10,958 nucleotides of DNA, from contig URMI01000014.1 of NCBI GenBank assembly GCA_900548845.1, forward strand, positions 1-10,958. The letters are read 5' to 3'. Under the pieces are notes generated by a model. The model saw only the letters and a program-made list of their open reading frames with translations, was not told the DNA's origin and did no database searches. How positions within the stretch are numbered: position 1 is the stretch's first letter; every line of letters begins with the position of its first letter. The stretch comes from an uncultured Clostridia bacterium. GTDB lineage: Bacteria; Bacillota; Clostridia; Christensenellales; Borkfalkiaceae. Shown piece by piece: positions 5,708 through 10,958 of the stretch. The translations under genes were made by a program, and so were the position numbers.

Positions 5708-6970
5708 TCAGAAGACCAGAAGATCGGCGGAAGGGGCCCCGTAGAAGGCGGCAAGGCCCTTCAGAAGCTCATGATAGTCGGCTTTTGCGAACGTCTCCAC
5801 GGCGGAGTGCATCGCAAGCTGGGCAAGCCCCAAGTCCACCGTGCGGACGGGCACCTGCGCAAAGCCGATTGCCCCCAGCGTGCCGCCGCTCCGCATATCC
5901 GAGCGGTTGAAGAAGGTCTGGAACCTGACGTCCGCGCGCGAGAAGATGCGTTTGATGACGGCGGAAGAGAGGGCGTCCGTCGTATAAGCGCCGCCCGCGT
6001 GCCCCTTGATGACGACGCCCCCGCCCATCACGGCGCGGTTGGTGGGGTCGCACTTTTCGGGATGGTTGGGATGCAGCGAATGCGCGTTGTCGAGCGAGAC
6101 GGAGAAGGAGCGGGAGAGCATCCGCTCATATTCGCTCGCCGAAAGGCAAAGGGCCTCCGCGATGCGGGAAAGCACGCTTTTCAAAAAGCCGCTGCCCGCG
6201 CCCTGCAGCGTGTGGCTGCCCACCTCTTCGCTGTCGAAACACGCCGCGACGAGCACCCCCTCGCCCCCGTCCGTGTCCGCCAGAGCGGAGAGGGAAGCGG
6301 CGACGCTCGACAAATTGTCGATGCGCGGCGAAGAGAGAAATTCCCCGTGGCTGCCGCTTGTAAAGGGCTGTTCGGCGCAGGCGGCGAACAGATCGAAGGA
6401 GAGCGCGCCTTGAAGGGCGCTTCCGAGTTCCTCCTTCCCCAAAGACCAGAGCGGGAGAAGGTCGGTCTGCGCGTTGGGGGAGAACTTTTCGTTGACCGAG
6501 CGGTCCATATGGATGGCGAGCGAGGGGATGACGATGTTCTCTTCGCTCACATAGGGCTCGGAGACGAGTATGCCCTCCTTTTCGCGCACGATGCGCCCCG
6601 CGATCTTCAAAGGGCGGTCGAAAAAGGTGTAACAGATGCCGCCGCCGTAAGGTTCGACGTTGAGCCGCGTGAAGGCGCCGTCCGAAAGGGCGGCGTTTTC
6701 TTTGAGCTTGAGGGCGGGCGAGTCGGTGTGCGTGGCGACGATCTTGAAGGCGCTTTCGGGGCGCTCCCCGATGCAAAAGGCGATGAGCGCGCTGCCGCCC
6801 CGCGTGACAAAATATTGCTTGCCGCGCTCTAAGTTCCATTCCTCGCCCTCGGAAAGGGCACAAAAACCGTGCGCCGAGAGAAAGGCGGCGGCGTTTTGAA
6901 CGGCCTGAAAGGCGGTGTACGAGCTCCCCAGATAGCGGGAGAGCCCTTCGACGGAAGAAAGTTCGTTCAT
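5708..6970 (-). CDS. apeB: M18-family aspartyl-type aminopeptidase, ApeB-like
   Basis: The 420-residue cytoplasmic metallopeptidase removes N-terminal residues, often acidic, from peptides. It is expected to bind two zinc ions and form a tetrahedral dodecamer, as in M18 structures. Family motifs and presumed metal or catalytic residues are in place: HTDSPAL (H81, catalytic D83), RIDNL (bridging D218), DSEEVGS (E248, E249), DNAHSLHPN (D294) and MHSAVE (H388). The N-terminus, from VEGLSRYLGSSYTAF to YFVTR, matches the ApeB subgroup, as does the length. ATG 6970 has AAGGA (minus strand, 6981-6977) six bases upstream. The XRE gene lies 66 bases upstream on the same strand, but a dedicated promoter (7002-7029) sits between them, so coupling to the regulator would be by read-through only. 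Confidence 0.93.
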   Translation of the reverse strand: MNELSSVEGLSRYLGSSYTAFQAVQNAAAFLSAHGFCALSEGEEWNLERGKQYFVTRGGSALIAFCIGERPESAFKIVATHTDSPALKLKENAALSDGAFTRLNVEPYGGGICYTFFDRPLKIAGRIVREKEGILVSEPYVSEENIVIPSLAIHMDRSVNEKFSPNAQTDLLPLWSLGKEELGSALQGALSFDLFAACAEQPFTSGSHGEFLSSPRIDNLSSVAASLSALADTDGGEGVLVAACFDSEEVGSHTLQGAGSGFLKSVLSRIAEALCLSASEYERMLSRSFSVSLDNAHSLHPNHPEKCDPTNRAVMGGGVVIKGHAGGAYTTDALSSAVIKRIFSRADVRFQTFFNRSDMRSGGTLGAIGFAQVPVRTVDLGLAQLAMHSAVETFAKADYHELLKGLAAFYGAPSADLLVF

Positions 6971-7001
6971 ATTCGTTCCTTGATTTGTATTACTTTCTTA
7001 C

Positions 7002-7029
7002 AGTATATCACATCTGCGCCAAAATGCAA
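7002..7029 (-). promoter_or_regulatory. Promoter of the M18 aminopeptidase gene
   Basis: On the minus strand TTGCAT (7029-7024), a 16-base spacer and TATACT (7007-7002) with an extended TGA (TGATATACT) form a plausible sigma-A promoter. Transcription would begin about 25 bases before the start codon, just after the XRE gene ends. Confidence 0.65.
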
Positions 7030-7036
7030 GCGGGAA

Positions 7037-7267
7037 TCACCGCGTGCTGTCTGTGTGTTCATCCAGGCAGAGGATGTCGTTGGCGTCCACATCTAAGACT
7101 TTACAAAGATTGGCAAACGTATCGAGCGCGGGCATGGAACGGCCGGAAAGATATTGGCCGATGGTCGGCTGACGAATGCCTAAGCGTCGTGCGAGTTCGG
7201 TTTGGGTCATCCCGCTGTTGCGAATGGCTTCAGCGAGTCGTTCTCTGATTTGTTCCAATGTGATCAT
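7037..7267 (-). CDS. XRE/Cro-type HTH transcriptional regulator
   Basis: This 76-residue single-domain DNA-binding protein has a helix-turn-helix at about residues 20-43 (MTQTELARRLGIRQPTIGQY, then LSGR), typical of lambda Cro/SinR-like regulators. It also has the usual last-helix segment ANLCKVLDVDANDIL. There is no sensor, protease or dimerisation domain beyond the HTH fold. ATG 7267 has AGGAA (minus strand, 7278-7274) six bases upstream. It is divergent from the Cys-rich pair, and the 99-base gap holds two dyad sites that overlap both predicted promoters. Autorepression and control of the neighbouring pair are therefore likely, although inferred. The gene is less GC-rich than the metabolic genes around it. 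Confidence 0.92.
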   Translation of the reverse strand: MITLEQIRERLAEAIRNSGMTQTELARRLGIRQPTIGQYLSGRSMPALDTFANLCKVLDVDANDILCLDEHTDSTR

Positions 7268-7287
7268 GATTTGTTCCTCGCCTTAAA

Positions 7288-7316
7288 ATTATAGAGGCAA
7301 TGCCTATAATATGCTT
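7288..7316 (-). promoter_or_regulatory. Promoter of the XRE regulator
   Basis: The minus strand carries a perfect TATAAT (7293-7288), with transcription expected about 12 bases before the regulator's ribosome binding site. The -35 is weak (AAGCAT at 7316-7311, spacer 17). The -10 overlaps dyad site O1, which suits autorepression. Confidence 0.5.
7290..7308. promoter_or_regulatory. Candidate XRE operator O1
   Basis: TATAGAGGCAATGCCTATA is a near-palindrome with half-sites TATAG(A)GGCA and TGCCTATA. It overlaps the regulator's own -10 box. The half-site recurs in O2 13 bases further on, and AATGCCTATA (7299-7308) is an exact inverse of TATAGGCATT (7321-7330). The symmetry is seen; binding by the adjacent regulator is inferred. 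Confidence 0.6.
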
Positions 7317-7344
7317 GACTTATAGGCATTGGCTATTGTGAAAT
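7315..7344 (+). promoter_or_regulatory. Possible promoter of the Cys-rich gene pair
   Basis: TTGACT (7315-7320), an 18-base spacer and TGAAAT (7339-7344) form a modest promoter; the -10 matches consensus at four of six positions. O2 fills the spacer, so a bound regulator would block it. The weak -10 may mean that an activator is required or that the true box lies elsewhere. Confidence 0.4.
7321..7337. promoter_or_regulatory. Candidate XRE operator O2
   Basis: TATAGGCATTGGCTATT is a dyad of the form TATAGnCA-T-TGnCTAT(A/T) and resembles O1. It lies between the -35 and -10 of the predicted promoter for the Cys-rich genes. The arrangement of two operators between divergent genes recalls phage-type Cro/CI switches. 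Confidence 0.58.
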
Positions 7345-7369
7345 TAGAAAAAGCACTCCGGAGGTCATG

Positions 7370-7642
7370 ATGGAACAAGGAAAGTGTTGGAACTGCCGCT
7401 ATTTCAGCCGCTATTATACCAAGGAGACGACGCGCTTTCGGTCGACAAAATTCGGGCGCTGCTGTAAAGCGGGGGAGGCGGTTGAAAGCAATGGCGGCTG
7501 CGAACGATATATGCGTAGAGAGCGTTGCAAACGATCGGAGACGATGCTGAGGGTCTGCCTCGGCGATATCCTCCGTCAGCTCAAAGAGCTCAGGTGTATC
7601 CTGGAAGAGGAGCGGGAGACGCGCGATGAAGACGGCAAGTAA
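7370..7642 (+). CDS. Cys-rich small protein 1 (putative Cys4 zinc-binding)
   Basis: This 90-residue protein is of unknown function. Near the N-terminus it has CWNCRYF (C6, C9), then C31/C32 and C44. These give C-x2-C-x21-C-x12-C, a spacing suited to one structural zinc site. Three further Cys (53, 63, 76) lie in the second half, which looks like a charged amphipathic helix (LGDILRQLKELRCILEEE). ATG 7370 is preferred because GGAGG (7360-7364) is then five bases away; ATG 7367 would leave only two. The next gene overlaps it by 17 bases and encodes a protein with the same Cys plan, so the two look like an operon born by duplication. Promoter-proximal dyads suggest control by the divergent XRE protein. 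I do not recognise a named family. Confidence 0.8.
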   Translation: MEQGKCWNCRYFSRYYTKETTRFRSTKFGRCCKAGEAVESNGGCERYMRRERCKRSETMLRVCLGDILRQLKELRCILEEERETRDEDGK

Positions 7643-7868
7643 AAGATGCGTCACTTGCGCGTATTTCCGTAAACTCTATCGTTTCGGAGGATGTGGTTTT
7701 TTTCGAAACCGTGGGGAAAAAGAACGGTACTGCGTTTTGCGGGAAGCCTTCGTCTCTTCCGAAGACGGCTGCCCTTTATGGGAGAAGAAGGAGAAAAGGA
7801 AGCCTCTTTCTTCCGAAGCCCTTGTGCAGGGGGAGAGCGACGTGAAAAGGCTGATCGAGCTGCTATAA
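7626..7868 (+). CDS. Cys-rich small protein 2, paralogue of its neighbour
   Basis: The 80-residue protein has CVTCAYF (C8, C11), C36 and C49, giving C-x2-C-x24-C-x12-C, and ends the motif with DGCPLWE. It matches its upstream neighbour in the CxxCxYF start, a Tyr four residues after the YF, the identical x12 gap and a basic stretch plus short Leu-rich helix at the end (VKRLIELL). C23 is extra. ATG 7626 has GGGAG (7614-7618) seven bases upstream and overlaps the preceding gene by 17 bases, so translation is likely coupled. A zinc-ribbon-like fold is an inference from Cys spacing only. No function is proposed. Confidence 0.78.
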   Translation: MKTASKRCVTCAYFRKLYRFGGCGFFRNRGEKERYCVLREAFVSSEDGCPLWEKKEKRKPLSSEALVQGESDVKRLIELL

Positions 7869-7886
7869 TAACGGTCAAACCCCGCA

Positions 7887-7915
7887 TTGACAGAAAGAGC
7901 AGAATGTGATATAAT
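7887..7915 (+). promoter_or_regulatory. Consensus sigma-A promoter of the GH3 gene
   Basis: TTGACA (7887-7892), a 17-base spacer and TATAAT (7910-7915) match the consensus at every position, and the -10 is extended (TGATATAAT). It begins 18 bases after the second Cys-rich gene. GTCAA (7874-7878) and TTGAC (7887-7891) form a short dyad over the -35. The -10 ends six bases before ATG 7922, so the transcript should start at or next to the start codon. Confidence 0.9.
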
Positions 7916-7921
7916 ATAGCC

Positions 7922-10336
7922 ATGTTAGAAAAATTCCGTAAGGCCCTGAGAAACTGGGTCACAAAAGTTTACATCGACATCACGGGAAGCCCCTTAAAGC
8001 AGGGTGAAAATCTGGCGCCGCAGGGAGAGGCCGCCGTAGATCCCGCGATGAGCGAACTTCTCTGCCGTGCCGCGGCGGAAGGGGCGGTGCTGCTCGAAAA
8101 CGACGGCACGCTGCCTCTCAAGGATAAGTTCGCCCTCTTCGGGCGGACGCAGGCGGACAGCTTCTATACGGGCTACGGCTCGGGCGGCGACGTCATCAAG
8201 CCCTATCAGGTGAGCATTGCGGAGGGCATCCTGAAAGAGCGCGGGCTTGCACCCGATCTCGAGCTGTTGGAGACCTACCGCAAGTGGGCGAAGGAGCACC
8301 CCGTCGACCACGGCTATTGGGGCAACTGGCCGCTCAACTATCCCGAAATGCCCCTTTCGGAGGACTTTGTGAAGGGCGTTGCGGCGCGCGCGGAGACCGC
8401 CGTCGTCGTCTTGGGCCGTGCCGCGGGGGAGGACAGGGACTGCCTCCTTCAGGAGGGGAGCTACTATCTCAAGGCGGAGGAGCGCAATATGCTCGCCCTT
8501 GCCAAGAAGTACTTCAAAAAGCTCGTCGTGCTCCTCAACATCGGCAACATCATCGACTTTTCGTGGGTGGACGAGTTTTCTCCCAACGCCGTGCTCCTCT
8601 TGTGGCAGGGCGGCATGGAGACGGGCAACGCCTGCGCCAAGCTCTTGTCGGGTGCAGTCTCGCCTTCGGGCAAGCTGACGATGACCATCGCAAAGCGCTA
8701 TGAGGACTATCCCGCAAGCAATTTCGGCGACGCTTCCCACACCGATTACACCGAAGATATCTACGTCGGCTACCGCTATTTCGAGACGTTCGCAAAGGAG
8801 AAGGTGCGCTATCCCTTCGGCTACGGGCTGAGCTATACCACCTTCTCCGTCGATCCTTCCCTCACCTATGCCCAGCAGGGCGCCGAGATCTGCGTGAAGG
8901 TCAAAAATACGGGGAAGTGCGCGGGCAGATGCGCCGTTCAGGTGTATGTGCAGAAGCCCTTCGGGAAAGACGGCAACCCCAAACGCGAGCTCGTCGGCTT
9001 TTATAAGACGGGACTCCTTCCCGCAGGCGGCGAGGAAGAGGCGGTCATCCCCGTGCCCGTCTACCGCGTCACGACGTACGACGAGGAGACGTCGTCCGAA
9101 GTGCTGCTCGGCGGGGAATATGTGTTCTTTGCGGGCGAAGACGTGCGTTCTGCAAAGGAAGCGGGCCGCGTGACGACGGAGGGCCGCGTTTTGCGGCACC
9201 TTGCAGAGCGCGGCGCGCCCCGCATGCCCTTCCCCGTCTTCCGTGCGGAAGACAAGGGCGGGGAATATGCGCTCATCCAAGTCCCCGTGCGGCTCGCAAG
9301 ATCGGACGTCAAGGCGGAGATGGCGGCTTCCATCCCGCCCGAGAGCCTGTGGGAAGTGCACACGGAGCCATGTACCTTCGAGGATGTGAGAGCGGGGAAA
9401 GTGCCCCTCCGCGCCTTTGTTGCGCAGCTCTCCTTTGACGAGCTCGAAGCTGTCTCCCGCGGCGACTACAAGATGAACAGCCCCTTGGGTCCCGAGGGCA
9501 ATGCGGGGGCGTTCGGCGGCGTGCTGCCCTCCCTCAATAAGAAGGGGGTGCCGCCCGTCATCACGACGGACGGGCCTTCGGGCATCCGCTTAAAGCGCGC
9601 AAGCTCGCTCATCCCCATCGGCACGCTGCTCGCCTGCACCTTCGACGAGGCGCTCGTTTCCGAAGTGTATGCGGGCGTGGGGGAGGAGATGAGAGAGCGC
9701 GGCAGCGACGTCTTGCTCGCCCCCGGGATGAACATCCAGAGGAGCCCCCTCTGCGGGCGCAACTTCGAGTACTATTCGGAAGACCCCGTCCTTTCGGGCA
9801 AGATCGCCGCGGCGGCGGTGAAGGGCATCCAGAGCGCGGGCGTTTCCGCCTGCCCCAAGCACTTTGCGTGCAACAACCAGGAATTCAACCGCAACAACCA
9901 CGACGCGCGCGTCTCCGAACGGGCGCTGAGGGAAATTTATCTGAAGGGCTTCGAGATCTGCGTGCGCGAGGCGAACCCGCACTGCATCATGACCTCGTAC
10001 AACAAGATCAACGGCGTGTGGGCGCATTACCACTTTGAGCTCGTGCACGGCATTTTGCGCGGCGAGTGGGGGTTCGGCGGGTGCGTCATGACCGATTGGT
10101 GGATGAAGAGCGCGCGCTGCCCCGAGTACCCCAAACTCAAAGACAACGCCTACCGCATCCGCGCGGGCGTCAACGTGCTGATGCCGGGCGGCGACTATAT
10201 CGGGAAGCGCAAGCCCGACGGCACCGTGCGCGCCGCCATGAAGAAGGGCGGCCTCACGATGGCGGAGCTTCGCCGCAATGCGGAGGAGGTGTTGGGCTTT
10301 GTGCTGCATTCTTCCGCTGAACTCCGCGAAAAATGA
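7922..10336 (+). CDS. GH3 beta-glycosidase with permuted domain order
   Basis: This 804-residue enzyme hydrolyses terminal beta-glucose, xylose or similar residues. The usual GH3 order is reversed. The alpha/beta sandwich comes first (about 45-300: GAVLLENDGTLPL, GRAAGEDRDC, YPFGYGLSYTTF), then a fibronectin III-like domain (about 308-410), and the catalytic TIM barrel last (about 495-795). In the barrel, TTDGPSGIR (548-556), CPKHFACNN (644-652) and CVMTDWW (721-727) are seen, with D725 as the expected nucleophile. E170 in GRAAGED is the likely acid/base by comparison with the GEGxDR region of other GH3 enzymes. Reversed GH3 enzymes are known from Butyrivibrio and Ruminococcus. No signal peptide is visible, so it should act in the cytoplasm on imported oligosaccharides. 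ATG 7922 lacks a ribosome binding site and fits a leaderless message. Confidence 0.92.
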   Translation: MLEKFRKALRNWVTKVYIDITGSPLKQGENLAPQGEAAVDPAMSELLCRAAAEGAVLLENDGTLPLKDKFALFGRTQADSFYTGYGSGGDVIKPYQVSIAEGILKERGLAPDLELLETYRKWAKEHPVDHGYWGNWPLNYPEMPLSEDFVKGVAARAETAVVVLGRAAGEDRDCLLQEGSYYLKAEERNMLALAKKYFKKLVVLLNIGNIIDFSWVDEFSPNAVLLLWQGGMETGNACAKLLSGAVSPSGKLTMTIAKRYEDYPASNFGDASHTDYTEDIYVGYRYFETFAKEKVRYPFGYGLSYTTFSVDPSLTYAQQGAEICVKVKNTGKCAGRCAVQVYVQKPFGKDGNPKRELVGFYKTGLLPAGGEEEAVIPVPVYRVTTYDEETSSEVLLGGEYVFFAGEDVRSAKEAGRVTTEGRVLRHLAERGAPRMPFPVFRAEDKGGEYALIQVPVRLARSDVKAEMAASIPPESLWEVHTEPCTFEDVRAGKVPLRAFVAQLSFDELEAVSRGDYKMNSPLGPEGNAGAFGGVLPSLNKKGVPPVITTDGPSGIRLKRASSLIPIGTLLACTFDEALVSEVYAGVGEEMRERGSDVLLAPGMNIQRSPLCGRNFEYYSEDPVLSGKIAAAAVKGIQSAGVSACPKHFACNNQEFNRNNHDARVSERALREIYLKGFEICVREANPHCIMTSYNKINGVWAHYHFELVHGILRGEWGFGGCVMTDWWMKSARCPEYPKLKDNAYRIRAGVNVLMPGGDYIGKRKPDGTVRAAMKKGGLTMAELRRNAEEVLGFVLHSSAELREK

Positions 10337-10361
10337 GCTATGGGAGAAAAAACAGGCAAAT

Positions 10362-10958
10362 ATGAGTACTTTACGCATCACGGGCAGGGGCGTTTGCGCG
10401 CGGCCTGCCGATCGGGCGGAGCTGCATCTTATTGTGCGCCGCGTGGAAAAGACGTGCGCTGCCGCCTCGGAAGCGGCGCAGGGGGCGGTGAAAACGCTGT
10501 GCGCGCGCCTTCGTGAACGCGGGTTCGACGAGAGCGGGCTCAAGACGACGGACTTTTCCGTCTCGCCCGAATATGAAGAGGCGGAAGGCGGCATGCGCCG
10601 CCGCGTGCAGACGGGCTATGCCTGCCGCATTGCGCTGCGGTTTGAGCTTCCCTTCACGCCCGAAGGGCTCTCTGCGGCTGCCGACGCGCTCTCGGAGGGC
10701 GCGGAGGAGCTCTCGATCGCCTTCTCGGTGGAGGATACCGAGGCGGTGCGGCGGGAGGTCGTCCGCTCCGCCTGGGAAGACGCCCTGTCGCAGGCAACGC
10801 TCTTTGCGGAAGCGAGCGGGAGAAGGGTGGGCGCCGTAAGGGAAGTTTCGCTTTCCGTCGGCGGCGCGCGGGCGATGAATTTCGGCGGGGCGGCGGCGCT
10901 TGCCGTGCGGGCAGCGAAGTTCGATCTCACCCCCGACGACGTGCGCGCGGAAGGCACC
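10362..10958 (+). CDS. SIMPL (DUF541) domain protein, 3' end cut by the window
   Basis: An ATG-started frame of 199 codons stays open to the window edge. It begins STLRITGRGVCARPADRAEL, the typical first strand of SIMPL proteins, and continues with KTTDFSVSPEYEE, TGYACRIALRFEL and a Ser/Ala-rich helix ending DALSQATLFAEASGRRVG, all in the family's usual order. The family is widespread and its biochemical role is poorly defined; many members are exported, but no signal peptide is visible here. It starts 25 bases after the GH3 stop with no terminator between, so it is probably cotranscribed with GH3. The binding site is modest (CAGG, 10353-10356, five bases before ATG; GGGAG is farther away). 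An in-frame short start at 10340 belongs to another frame and was not used. Confidence 0.85.
   Translation, partial: MSTLRITGRGVCARPADRAELHLIVRRVEKTCAAASEAAQGAVKTLCARLRERGFDESGLKTTDFSVSPEYEEAEGGMRRRVQTGYACRIALRFELPFTPEGLSAAADALSEGAEELSIAFSVEDTEAVRREVVRSAWEDALSQATLFAEASGRRVGAVREVSLSVGGARAMNFGGAAALAVRAAKFDLTPDDVRAEGT

Noticed and set aside
5771..6832. 353-codon open frame on the plus strand
   Set aside because: Antisense to the M18 gene, whose zinc-ligand motifs are all intact on the other strand.
7994..9361. 455-codon open frame on the minus strand
   Set aside because: It lies antisense to the GH3 gene, has no recognisable motif, and is a product of GC-rich codon use. The opposite strand carries clear GH3 motifs.
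7922..10336. Reversed GH3 domains as an assembly or fusion error
   Set aside because: The frame is continuous, both halves keep their motifs, and reversed GH3 enzymes are known from Butyrivibrio and Ruminococcus.
10340..10513. 57-codon ORF (starting MGEKTGKYEYF) between GH3 and SIMPL
   Set aside because: It overlaps the SIMPL gene in another frame, has no ribosome binding site, and becomes Gly/Arg/Ala-rich as out-of-frame reading does.
9590..10594. 334-codon open frame on the minus strand
   Set aside because: It overlaps the GH3 barrel and the SIMPL start in antisense. Its product has no domain signature.
1..10958. tRNA, rRNA, transposase or integrase genes
   Set aside because: No cloverleaf with a TTC-loop consensus, no rRNA segment and no DDE or tyrosine/serine recombinase motif was found by eye. 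A tRNAscan and HMM run would settle this.

Overview
The window reads like a chromosomal segment of a moderately high-GC member of the Bacillota (Clostridia), plausibly an uncultured gut lineage. The evidence is AAGGAGG-type ribosome binding sites, near-consensus sigma-A promoters (several with an extended TG), short U-tailed terminators, and the gene families: MATE exporter, Gph-like HAD phosphatase, Gfo/Idh/MocA oxidoreductase, M18 aminopeptidase, permuted GH3 and SIMPL. The assignment is an inference from style; no rRNA or marker gene is present.

Layout. Positions 1-410 are visibly AT-richer than the rest. They hold the possible 3' tail of one gene, a G-quadruplex motif, a TTG-started 64-residue ORF of unknown function, and an extended -10 box. 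A perfect 17-bp inverted repeat (421-462) follows. Next come a YjaB-like GNAT acetyltransferase (548-988, +) and, convergent to it across a shared terminator, a MATE exporter (1060-2424, -). The 347-bp gap at 2425-2771 is purely regulatory. It carries back-to-back promoters for the MATE gene and for a HAD phosphatase, an intrinsic terminator inside the MATE leader (a likely attenuator), and a 28-bp direct repeat. HAD (2772-3428, +) and a Gfo/Idh/MocA oxidoreductase (3468-4409, +) form an operon that ends in a terminator. An extended SDR with its own promoter and a TTG start (4617-5612, +) follows. It converges on an ApeB-like M18 aminopeptidase (5708-6970, -).

Region 7037-7868 is the most unusual part. 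A 76-residue XRE regulator (-) is divergent from two overlapping genes for small Cys-rich proteins (+). The two share the pattern CxxCxYF...C-x12-C. The gap between the regulator and the pair carries two dyad-symmetric sites that overlap the predicted promoters. This looks like a compact self-regulated module of unknown function. It is followed by a GH3 glycosidase (7922-10336, +) whose domains are in reversed order and whose consensus promoter ends six bases before the ATG, which predicts a leaderless mRNA. A SIMPL-domain protein (10362 to the window end, +) follows in the same direction and is cut by the window edge.

How the genes work together: GH3, Gfo/Idh, SDR and HAD suggest cytoplasmic sugar or glycoside metabolism, with peptide turnover (M18) and drug export (MATE) alongside. 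No single pathway unites the window. The best candidates for undescribed biology are the XRE/Cys-pair module and the structured MATE leader.
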